Source: CAYUNW01 sp964446235
GTDB lineage: Bacteria > Patescibacteriota > Microgenomatia > 2-02-FULL-39-11
NCBI GenBank assembly: GCA_964446235.1
Contig: CAYUNW010000025.1
Location: 1-5,565, forward strand
Length of the DNA stretch: 5,565 nt
Direction of reading: 5' to 3'
Shown: positions 1 through 4,926 of the stretch, piece after piece
Numbering within the stretch: position 1 is the first letter of the stretch
Layout: every line of letters starts with the position of its first letter
Made by a program: the position numbers and the translations under genes
The notes under the pieces: generated by a model
What the model saw: only the letters and a program-made list of their open reading frames with translations
What the model was told of the DNA's origin: nothing
The model's database searches: none

Positions 1-1591
1 CCACGCCGGAGAAGTATGATCTTGGTATGTTTGGATCGAACCAGAATTCGGCGGTAGTCGAGGAATTTGATCCTATAAGGACAATGTCATCAAAATTATT
101 CGGATAATTAAACAGTTGGCCAGAAACTGGAGAAGTCGAAGTTGACCAAGTGCCTCCTCCAGAGCCGCCGCCGGAACCGCAAGCTGACCCCGTACCGACA
201 ACCACCCCGAATCCATCTGCTTCAAGGCATCCTGTCTGGCCAGCAAGGGTCAATATGCCAGCTGAGCTGAAACTGGAAGTTGCAGTCGCTCCGAAGAAGC
301 CAGTGCCAGCAGACAAAACCGTTGAAGAAGAATTTTCAAACTGCTGTAATCCAGTCCAAATATTTGGATTGCTAAGATTAATGGAAACAACCACATCTCC
401 AGTAGTTGGGGATACCGTAAGAGTACCATCAGAATTTGAAACAGAACTAAGAGAACTACTACCGGAGTTACTCGTATCAATCGAGCTCACCGCCCGACTA
501 ACCATATCTGCTATTGCATCATTTTGTTGTGTCAGAAAAACTCGAGTAATTGTTGGTGTAGTGTAATTTGAGGAAAAATATCTTTTCAACTCTTCTATCT
601 TGTAATCCACGTACTCTCTGTCTGATCCCTGCACGAAAACTGTTTTAGAAATCGAACCTCCCATGCGTTCATCTCTTATAACAATAAGATCCAAATCACT
701 CTCACTTTCAGAAAACGCCACATAAGCATTATTTGCCAAAATCCAAGGCTTCATCATTGCAAAAGCAATTTTTCTAAACCAGTTCGAAAACAATTTCAAA
801 TTAATTTCACTCAAAACTGAGAGTGCGAGCTGGTTATTTGAGTTAAAACGACGTATTTCACTACTTTGCTCTATTACACCAAATTGAATATGCGGTTTTT
901 TAAAATGTTTAAAATAAGAAATCTCTGATTTTGCAGATCTAAAAATATTTATAGGATTAAGAGCAGACAAAGATCCAGAAAAAACAAAAGAACCCAAAAT
1001 TAATAAAATTGAAATCGTAGCAGTCAAACCATAAAAATACTCAATTAATGATCTAGATTTTTCGTAAAATATATGTTTTTCTGCACTACCCCTAACCCCA
1101 CCAAGCCGGTAAATATCATCTTTATTTAATAGAGGAAATAAAGGCGAATCATCTCTAAAATACAAAATTTTCCTCGGTTTATGTTCGTCTATCCGAGATG
1201 GTTTTCCAATATACGTTGATATATATGGCTTAATCTCAGAATTATTACCAAACTTATCATCTACGGTAACTGCACTATAATTTACCAAAGGCTCAGTCAG
1301 TGGAACCAGACTGTGAGCTTCCCCAACTTCCTTGAACTGGGGAGATCGCAATAAAACTTTTCGTGCCACTTTAGATTTCCGCGATTTTTTTAAATTAGGT
1401 CCAAAACTTTGGGACTTCTTATGATCCAAGATACTACTTTCAGAAACATACCAATTCCTTCCGACCAACCTCGCATCAACTTTTTTCCCCCTACAAAGTT
1501 GACCAACATAGTCGCTAGTATAGCCTACTAACCTAGATGCAAATCTAGCCGAGATATACTTCTTACCATTAAACCGAATAGCCTTATTCAT
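1..1591 (-). CDS. Large membrane-anchored surface/adhesin-like protein with N-terminal HTH-like domain (3' end outside window)
   Basis: The minus frame is open from ATG at 1591-1589 to the left edge: 530 residues, no stop. Residues 11-56 (YISARFASRLVGYTSDYVGQ, then VGRNWYV at 43-49) form the short helix-turn-helix-like domain found at the N-terminus of many Patescibacteria envelope proteins. A basic linker follows, then one hydrophobic segment at about 184-211 (core LTATISILLILGSFVFSG), consistent with a single membrane pass and a cytoplasmic N-terminus. Residues 212-375 are an unassigned ectodomain region. From about 395 the sequence becomes a Ser/Thr/Gly-rich stalk with IWTGLQQFENSSSTVLSAGT and FGATATSSFSSAGILTLAG modules, a Gly-Ser linker at 471-480, and a DIVLIGSNSSTTAEFWFDPN module at 502-521, like repeats of giant CPR surface proteins. 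Role inferred: cell-surface attachment or host contact. No ATG/GTG lies nearby upstream in frame (a TTG sits one codon before), and the -10 at 1599-1604 supports this start. The stalk DNA is much more GC-rich than the N-terminal half. The ORF is certain; the function is a family-level inference. Confidence 0.8.
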   Translation of the reverse strand, partial: MNKAIRFNGKKYISARFASRLVGYTSDYVGQLCRGKKVDARLVGRNWYVSESSILDHKKSQSFGPNLKKSRKSKVARKVLLRSPQFKEVGEAHSLVPLTEPLVNYSAVTVDDKFGNNSEIKPYISTYIGKPSRIDEHKPRKILYFRDDSPLFPLLNKDDIYRLGGVRGSAEKHIFYEKSRSLIEYFYGLTATISILLILGSFVFSGSLSALNPINIFRSAKSEISYFKHFKKPHIQFGVIEQSSEIRRFNSNNQLALSVLSEINLKLFSNWFRKIAFAMMKPWILANNAYVAFSESESDLDLIVIRDERMGGSISKTVFVQGSDREYVDYKIEELKRYFSSNYTTPTITRVFLTQQNDAIADMVSRAVSSIDTSNSGSSSLSSVSNSDGTLTVSPTTGDVVVSINLSNPNIWTGLQQFENSSSTVLSAGTGFFGATATSSFSSAGILTLAGQTGCLEADGFGVVVGTGSACGSGGGSGGGTWSTSTSPVSGQLFNYPNNFDDIVLIGSNSSTTAEFWFDPNIPRSYFSGV

Positions 1592-1598
1592 CAATGAA

Positions 1599-1607
1599 AT
1601 TATACCA
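1599..1607 (-). promoter_or_regulatory. Extended -10 promoter (TGGTATAAT) of the surface-protein gene
   Basis: On the minus strand TGGTATAAT is a perfect extended -10 element (TGnTATAAT). The hexamer ends at 1599, leaving seven bases before the ATG at 1591. No good -35 is visible 16-18 bases upstream, which fits an extended -10 promoter. The predicted start of transcription is at or within a base or two of the start codon, so the mRNA would be leaderless. Confidence 0.65.
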
Positions 1608-1624
1608 TCTCGGATATCCGAGAT
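1607..1624. promoter_or_regulatory. Perfect 18-bp palindrome, candidate operator for the surface-protein promoter
   Basis: ATCTCGGATATCCGAGAT equals its own reverse complement over all 18 bases. It abuts the TG of the extended -10 on the minus strand and occupies the region where a -35 and spacer would lie. A dimeric repressor bound here would block RNA polymerase. It stands out from the surrounding A/T-only sequence by its CGG/CCG arms. The binding protein is unknown; the MerR-like gene at 1977 and the HTH-like domain of the surface protein itself are candidates. Confidence 0.6.
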
Positions 1625-1839
1625 ATTAACAAAAAATGTGGATAGTGATACTCACCTACATCACATAAAAAGAATCCAAAATCGTAAAAAAAATAAATTA
1701 AAAAAATTATACATAAAAATTAAAAAACACTAATCCATAAATCTAAAACGCAGGTAAGTTCAAAAAAAACCATTCGAGTACATGGCCGTAAAAAATCAAA
1801 ATAAATAGAAAAAAATATCATTAACCTAGCTAGATATAG

Positions 1840-1867
1840 ATACATAAGGTTTTAAGTGATTATGTAT
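1840..1867. repeat. 8-bp inverted repeat ATACATAA / TTATGTAT
   Basis: ATACATAA at 1840-1847 and TTATGTAT at 1860-1867 are exact reverse complements separated by 12 bases. The pair lies about 75-100 bases upstream of the regulator's -35 and next to a tandem repeat. It could be an operator, or a chance match in AT-rich DNA. Confidence 0.4.
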
Positions 1868-1887
1868 ATGTTTAATAATGTTTAATA
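1868..1887 (+). repeat. Tandem 10-bp repeat (ATGTTTAATA twice)
   Basis: ATGTTTAATA occurs at 1868-1877 and again immediately at 1878-1887. A 10-bp period puts both copies on nearly the same face of the helix, as in tandem protein-binding sites. It lies 54 bases upstream of the -35 of the MerR-like gene. In such AT-rich sequence chance cannot be excluded. Confidence 0.5.
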
Positions 1888-1940
1888 AAGTCTATATTTC
1901 TATAAAATTTAATGTTATTGTGACTTATCACCTTTTTATA

Positions 1941-1969
1941 TTGCTAATTCCCTTATTGAGAGATACGAT
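1941..1969 (+). promoter_or_regulatory. Predicted promoter of the MerR-like regulator gene
   Basis: TTGCTA (1941-1946, -35) and TACGAT (1964-1969, -10) are separated by 17 bases. The -10 ends seven bases before the ATG at 1977, so transcription should start at or next to the start codon. A GAGAGA at 1958-1963 lies too far from the ATG for a normal ribosome binding site and is part of the promoter spacer. Both hexamers match consensus at four of six positions. Confidence 0.5.
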
Positions 1970-1976
1970 ATTATAT

Positions 1977-2252
1977 ATGAATAAGTTTATTACAATTAGA
2001 GACGCAGCTGCCATACTCGGTGTGTCAAAAATTACACTTCGTAATTGGGATAAGTCCGGGAGGTTAAAAGCTCACCGTCACCCTTTCAATAATTATCGAG
2101 TTTATAAACTTGAGGATATAGAATCTGTAATCGATCTTATTGAATCAAGTAGGGGTGAAATAATAAAGAAGAAAGATGATGTAAGGAGATTGATGGTAAA
2201 GCATTTAGAAGAAGATGCTGAACTATCATTGCAGGATCCCCAAAAGCAATAA
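1977..2252 (+). CDS. Small MerR-like (excisionase-type) HTH DNA-binding protein
   Basis: The product is 91 residues. Residues 4-24 (FITIRDAAAILGVSKITLRN) form the helix-turn-helix of MerR/excisionase-like domains, followed by W24 and the wing with RHPFNNYRVYKLEDIE at 34-49. The RHP-NNYRVYKLEDIE wing is the form known from small CPR MerR-like proteins, in contrast to the GGHRRY wing of IS607-type resolvases. Residues 60-80 are highly charged and end in RRLMVKHLEED. There is no ligand-binding or dimer coiled-coil domain as in full-length MerR proteins, so it probably acts as a compact regulator or as the recognition partner of another protein. An upstream ATG at 1878 in the same frame was rejected: the extra 33 residues are hydrophobic, unlike the family, and overlap the predicted promoter. 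The gene is divergent from the surface-protein gene, so control of that gene or of itself is a reasonable guess. No methyltransferase or recombinase partner is in the window. Confidence 0.85.
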   Translation: MNKFITIRDAAAILGVSKITLRNWDKSGRLKAHRHPFNNYRVYKLEDIESVIDLIESSRGEIIKKKDDVRRLMVKHLEEDAELSLQDPQKQ

Positions 2253-2622
2253 AAAGTCTTGATGATGCTTACGAAATAATGATTTATAAATTATAGGCAT
2301 AATTATAAGAACGTTTAATTCCTACAATTGCTATTTTAGAAGCGATGCTCGCACATTATTTCTGATTCGAGATCCTCAGTATGTCAACTTTTATAAAGTA
2401 AATACGCAATTTATAAGAATTAATGTAAAAAATTATACTTTGATCTGCCCTGCGCAAGGCGTAAAGTGATTTTTAAAAAATTCATTATTTATTTATTTAT
2501 TATCATAAATTTTAGACTTTAAAACAGCAAGCCTAGCATAAATCCTCGCGTGCAAATATATAATTTTTTATTTTATTTTTAACATAATTGCCCTCAGTTT
2601 CAAATTTTTTACAAAAAATTCT

Positions 2623-2756
2623 AAGCTAAAGGCAAATGTTTACTTTTGTTCCTGTTACTCGAACTATACTAGGTACTATTTGTAAAATTTTACTTGTTTT
2701 CTTATCTCGACTTTACGTTTTATTGGGTGTAATAGTACAATATTTGCCTTTAACTT
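2623..2756. repeat. 134-bp segment bounded by a 15-bp inverted repeat with nested symmetric repeats
   Basis: AAGCTAAAGGCAAAT at 2623-2637 and ATTTGCCTTTAACTT at 2742-2756 are reverse complements with one mismatch in 15 (11 contiguous inner bases are exact). Inside lies a second exact 8-bp pair, GTACTATT at 2673-2680 with AATAGTAC at 2731-2738, in the same nested order, and a perfect 12-bp palindrome GTAAAATTTTAC at 2682-2693. The nesting is what a folded RNA or single-stranded DNA structure, or a small non-autonomous element, would show. No coding frame is apparent. Confidence 0.6.
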
Positions 2757-2765
2757 CAATATCAA

Positions 2766-2797
2766 ACGCTAAGGCACATATATATGACCCCTAGCGT
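2766..2797. repeat. Hairpin with ACGCTA/TAGCGT stem
   Basis: ACGCTA at 2766-2771 pairs with TAGCGT at 2792-2797, and GG at 2773-2774 can pair with CC next to the second arm, leaving a loop containing ATATAT. The right arm continues as AGCGTCT, repeated 35 bases downstream in the next hairpin. Its place shortly before the transposase-like gene suggests a REP-like or regulatory structure. Confidence 0.45.
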
Positions 2798-2817
2798 CTT
2801 ATAGTTATTAACATCCG

Positions 2818-2831
2818 CGCTTGAGGAAGCG
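2818..2831. repeat. Tetraloop hairpin CGCTT-GAGG-AAGCG at the RAYT promoter
   Basis: The five-base arms are exact complements around a four-base loop. It overlaps where the -35 of the downstream gene should be (TTGAGG at 2821-2826), so folding or protein binding here could control expression. It carries the second copy of AGCGTCT (2828-2834). Confidence 0.45.
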
Positions 2832-2841
2832 TCTGTTTAGC

Positions 2842-2847
2842 TATACT
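2842..2847 (+). promoter_or_regulatory. Predicted -10 (TATACT) of the RAYT-like gene
   Basis: TATACT matches the -10 consensus at five of six positions and ends eight bases before the GTG start at 2856. No Shine-Dalgarno sequence lies between them, so translation of a leaderless or nearly leaderless mRNA is predicted. The only -35-like hexamer, TTGAGG at 2821-2826, has a short 15-base spacer, so the -35 is uncertain. Confidence 0.45.
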
Positions 2848-2855
2848 ATTTACAT

Positions 2856-3488
2856 GTGAGGAAACTTAAATTTATTGAAAATAAGTTCTACCGAATTTGG
2901 TCAAGTGGAGCGGGCGGTCAATCTGTTTTTAGGGATAATGAAGACCGCTCAAGATTTCTTTTTTTAATTTTGTACCTTCAATCCCCTATTCCTATATTTA
3001 ATACACATTGGTATAGTCATTCTTATCTTCGGAAAGGTGAGTTTAGAATGGGGAGCAGTAAGGTCGAGGATATTGTTCGAAAGAGGAATGTTTATCTTAT
3101 TTCTTTTAATATTTTCGATTCTGGGTTCGATATTTTAATTAAAAGTACGGGTACGCTGTCCGTATCCATTTATATGCAACGCGTACTAACTGCTTACAGT
3201 AAATATTTCAATTCAAAATATAAAACAGCCGGTCATGTTTTTAACGGTCCTTTTAAAGCAGAATTGGTTTCCGGATATGAGAATTTGTACTTTTTTTCGG
3301 CAGTAGTTAATCTTGGGTCAAATAATGCATATTCGGATGATAGTACAAACCCATGGTCCAGCTACAGCGATTATGTTCTAAAAAATCGCTGGGGAGAGTT
3401 GCTTGATACCAGCCATGTTTTGAGGCATTTTAAAACTACAACTGATTATCGTAAATTTGCTTTAAATGCGGTCAAAAAGCTAAAATAG
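2856..3488 (+). CDS. REP-associated/IS200-like transposase relative (RAYT) lacking the HUH histidines
   Basis: The 210-residue length fits CPR members of the IS200-like (Y1_Tnp) family. The family landmarks are in order: FYRIWSSGAGGQSVFRDNED at 11-30 (normally Y-H/R-x-x-x-R/S-G...F-D-D-D), RFLFLI at 33-38, the central strand LISFNIFDSGFDILIK at 81-96, the tyrosine helix YMQRVLTAYSKYFNSKYK at 106-123, GHVFNGPFK at 126-134, and WSSYSDYV at 167-174. In active relatives the central strand reads like SFxxMGNHFHLIIK. Here both metal-binding histidines are replaced (G90, D92) with no change in spacing, while the presumed nucleophile Y114 is kept. The NP motif near 152-157 is also altered. The frame is intact, so it may be a domesticated DNA-binding derivative or a recently inactivated transposase; single-strand cleavage in the usual way is unlikely. 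The start is GTG at 2856; the overlapping ATG at 2854 meets a stop at once. No second transposon gene is present, as expected for RAYTs. It converges on gatB with a 2-base gap. Confidence 0.87.
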   Translation: MRKLKFIENKFYRIWSSGAGGQSVFRDNEDRSRFLFLILYLQSPIPIFNTHWYSHSYLRKGEFRMGSSKVEDIVRKRNVYLISFNIFDSGFDILIKSTGTLSVSIYMQRVLTAYSKYFNSKYKTAGHVFNGPFKAELVSGYENLYFFSAVVNLGSNNAYSDDSTNPWSSYSDYVLKNRWGELLDTSHVLRHFKTTTDYRKFALNAVKKLK

Positions 3489-3510
3489 TCTTATTTTAAA
3501 AGCATTTTTT
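3474..3510. terminator. Possible bidirectional AT-rich terminator over two convergent gene ends
   Basis: TAAAATA (3481-3487), loop GTCT, and TATTTTA (3492-3498) form an exact 7-bp stem. A run of five A (3474-3478) lies on the left and six T (3505-3510) on the right, so each strand ends in a U-tract after the hairpin; a GC pair can extend the stem after a small bulge. It overlaps the stop codons of both the RAYT gene and gatB. The stem is GC-poor, so termination strength is uncertain. Confidence 0.45.
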
Positions 3511-4891
3511 CGAACAACGATTTAACCGCCGTTGGATTTGCGGTGCCTTGACTTAACTTCATTGCTTGTCCAACTAAATACTGGAGAGCGGCTACTTTAC
3601 CATTTTTGAATTCGGCTACGACTAATTTATTTTCTTCCACAACCTTTTTAGCAATTTCTATAAGTTCCTCCTTGTTATGCTTCTGCATCAAGTTTTCTTT
3701 TTCGGCAATCATCCTAGGACTCAAATTTGAGGTCGGCATTTTAGCTAAAATGTTCTTGCCGGTTCTCGAAGATATTTCACCCGCCACTAGCATTTTTACT
3801 AATTCCGATAAGTATTCGGGTATAATCGAAAGTCCTTGGTTTTTCAGGCTCGCAATGTCGCTCACTATATAGTTTGATAGGAGTTGGAAAGCCTGCTTGT
3901 CTCCCAAAAAAAACGCTGCCTTCTCAAACATATCTGATAGCGCTTTGTTTGAAATGTAAAAATCAATATCAGACTGTTTTATTGAATAATCCCTTACAAA
4001 CCTCTCCCTTTTTTGTGCCGGAGTCTCAGGAATGGTCGACTGAATGCTGTCGACATTGAAATCCTTAACCTTACTAAGATTCAATTTTGGTAGGTCGGGG
4101 TCTGGGAAATATCTATAGTCATGAGAATCCTCTTTTGATCTTTGTGAGAAGGTTTCGGATAGCCTTTCATCCCAGCCCCGAGTTTCTTGTTCAACCTTCT
4201 CGCCCCTCTCTAGAACCTCGATCTGCCTTTCTATCTCGTATTCAATAGCCTTTTCTGCCGACCTAAAAGAATTTAGGTTTTTAACCTCAACTTTTGTGCC
4301 AAATTTCTCATCAAGGCTAACTGAAATGTTGGCCTCAAATCTCATTTCTCCTTTTTCCATGTTTGCCTCTCCTATATGGAGATATTGCAGAAGTCTCTGC
4401 AATTCCATTCCGAATTCAACTGCCTGCCTAGCAGAATGTATAACAGGTTCTGTCACGAGTTCCATAAGAGGAACCCCTGCCCTATTGAAATCAACTAAAC
4501 TGCTGGCTTCTCCATGTGCGGACCTTGCAGTATCTTCTTCTAGGTGAATTCTGGTCAATTTGACCCCCTTTATTTCCCCGCCAGAAATAAATGGATATTT
4601 ATATTGACTGATTTGATAGCCCTTGGGAATGTCAGGATAAAAATAATTTTTACGATCGAACTCTGAAAAATCAGAGATATGCCCCCCAACCGCCAAACCA
4701 ATTTTGATGATACTTTTTACAGCTTCCCTATTTATGACCGGGAGTGTTCCTGGGTGAGCTAGGCACACTGGGCATATATTAACGTTTGGTCTTTTCTCAT
4801 CGGGATTATTCCTGCATGAGCAAAACATCTTGGTTTTGGTCTTTAGTTCCGCATGAATTTCAAGGCCTATTGTAGGCTTATATTCTTTCAT
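3491..4891 (-). CDS. gatB: Aspartyl/glutamyl-tRNA amidotransferase subunit B
   Basis: GatB is the tRNA-binding and kinase subunit of the cytoplasmic GatCAB complex. It activates Glu on Glu-tRNA(Gln), or Asp on Asp-tRNA(Asn), with ATP and uses ammonia from GatA to make Gln-tRNA(Gln)/Asn-tRNA(Asn). The 466-residue length is typical of the family. Signatures in order: IGLEIHAEL at 8-16; zinc cysteines in FCSC (24, 26) and CPVC (40, 43); the YFYPDIPKGYQISQY signature at 83-97; HLEEDTARSAH at 116-126; DFNRAGVPLMELVTEP at 134-149; MRFEANISV at 183-191; EVKNLNSFR at 202-210; DYRYFPDPDLP at 258-268. The C-terminal YqeY-like tRNA-binding domain ends with GKVAALQYLVGQAMKLSQGTANP near 431-453. All expected motifs are intact. 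It has its own promoter between it and the upstream MYG1-like gene, so it need not be co-transcribed. gatA and gatC are not adjacent in this window. The ATG at 4891 matches the usual family N-terminus. Confidence 0.98.
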   Translation of the reverse strand: MKEYKPTIGLEIHAELKTKTKMFCSCRNNPDEKRPNVNICPVCLAHPGTLPVINREAVKSIIKIGLAVGGHISDFSEFDRKNYFYPDIPKGYQISQYKYPFISGGEIKGVKLTRIHLEEDTARSAHGEASSLVDFNRAGVPLMELVTEPVIHSARQAVEFGMELQRLLQYLHIGEANMEKGEMRFEANISVSLDEKFGTKVEVKNLNSFRSAEKAIEYEIERQIEVLERGEKVEQETRGWDERLSETFSQRSKEDSHDYRYFPDPDLPKLNLSKVKDFNVDSIQSTIPETPAQKRERFVRDYSIKQSDIDFYISNKALSDMFEKAAFFLGDKQAFQLLSNYIVSDIASLKNQGLSIIPEYLSELVKMLVAGEISSRTGKNILAKMPTSNLSPRMIAEKENLMQKHNKEELIEIAKKVVEENKLVVAEFKNGKVAALQYLVGQAMKLSQGTANPTAVKSLFEKMLLK

Positions 4892-4920
4892 AATTAAAGA
4901 TTAGATTATTCAAAGCCTAC
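4872..4920. repeat. 8-bp inverted repeat flanking the gatB -10 and start codon
   Basis: GTAGGCTT at 4872-4879 (inside gatB codons 5-7) and AAGCCTAC at 4913-4920 (inside the promoter spacer) are exact reverse complements with 33 bases between. A third related arm, GCCTA at 4865-4869, can pair with TAGGC at 4873-4877. The arms bracket the -10 box and start codon, an arrangement possible for a repressor. Chance is a real alternative because one arm is protein-coding. Confidence 0.35.
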
Positions 4921-4926
4921 GGTCAA
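4898..4926 (-). promoter_or_regulatory. Predicted gatB promoter, leaderless
   Basis: On the minus strand TTGACC (-35, 4926-4921; five of six to consensus) and TAATCT (-10, 4903-4898) are separated by exactly 17 bases. The -10 ends six bases before the ATG at 4891, which puts the expected transcription start on the A of the start codon. No Shine-Dalgarno sequence is present. The -35 overlaps the stop codon of the upstream MYG1-like gene. Confidence 0.65.

Larger units (their letters stand above)
1625..1940. other. AT-rich divergent intergenic region, no gene seen
   Basis: This stretch lies between the divergent surface-protein and regulator promoters. It is dominated by A-runs and T-rich tracts, with no reading frame that looks coding and no tRNA-like fold. 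Visible items are the palindrome CTAGCTAG at 1826-1833, an 8-bp inverted repeat at 1840-1867 and a tandem repeat at 1868-1887 (listed separately). Its length and A-tracts suggest a regulatory region. Confidence 0.6.
2253..2855. other. Long intergenic region with inverted repeats, no convincing gene
   Basis: About 600 bases lack a credible coding frame on either strand. Contents in order: a short open stretch in the -1 frame continuing past the regulator's stop (to TAG at 2294-2296); a near-palindrome GCCCTGCGCAAGGC at 2447-2460 with core TGCGCA; a TTTA microsatellite at about 2485-2502; an A/T hairpin AATTTTTT-AC-AAAAAATT at 2603-2620; the nested inverted-repeat block 2623-2756; and two small hairpins at 2766-2797 and 2818-2831. 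I recognise no tRNA or known riboswitch. The concentration of symmetry just upstream of a RAYT-type gene suggests element-derived DNA. Confidence 0.6.

Noticed and set aside
150..566. Plus-strand open frame of 138 codons rich in Pro, and a minus-strand 76-codon frame at 250-480
   Set aside because: Both lie in other frames of the surface-protein gene, whose 530-codon frame contains recognisable domains. The Pro-rich run is the complement of its Gly-Ser linker.
1878..1976. Upstream in-frame ATG that would add 33 residues to the MerR-like protein
   Set aside because: The added residues are hydrophobic and unlike the family, which begins next to the HTH. The stretch also contains the predicted -35 and -10.
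1977..2252. MerR-like gene as the N-terminal part of an IS607 serine resolvase
   Set aside because: The wing reads RHPFNNYRVYK rather than GGHRRY, and no resolvase catalytic sequence follows the stop codon in any frame.
2485..2502. TTTA microsatellite as a CRISPR or phase-variation tract
   Set aside because: The unit is only four bases with about four copies, lies in non-coding AT-rich DNA, and is not positioned in a promoter or frame.
2856..3488. RAYT-like gene as part of a complete IS200/IS605 insertion sequence with a TnpB gene
   Set aside because: No TnpB frame is present and the gene ends two bases from gatB, leaving no room for a right end. The catalytic histidines are also absent.
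3606..4547. Plus-strand open frames at 3606-3872, 3874-4059 and 4296-4547
   Set aside because: All are antisense to gatB and show no domain features.
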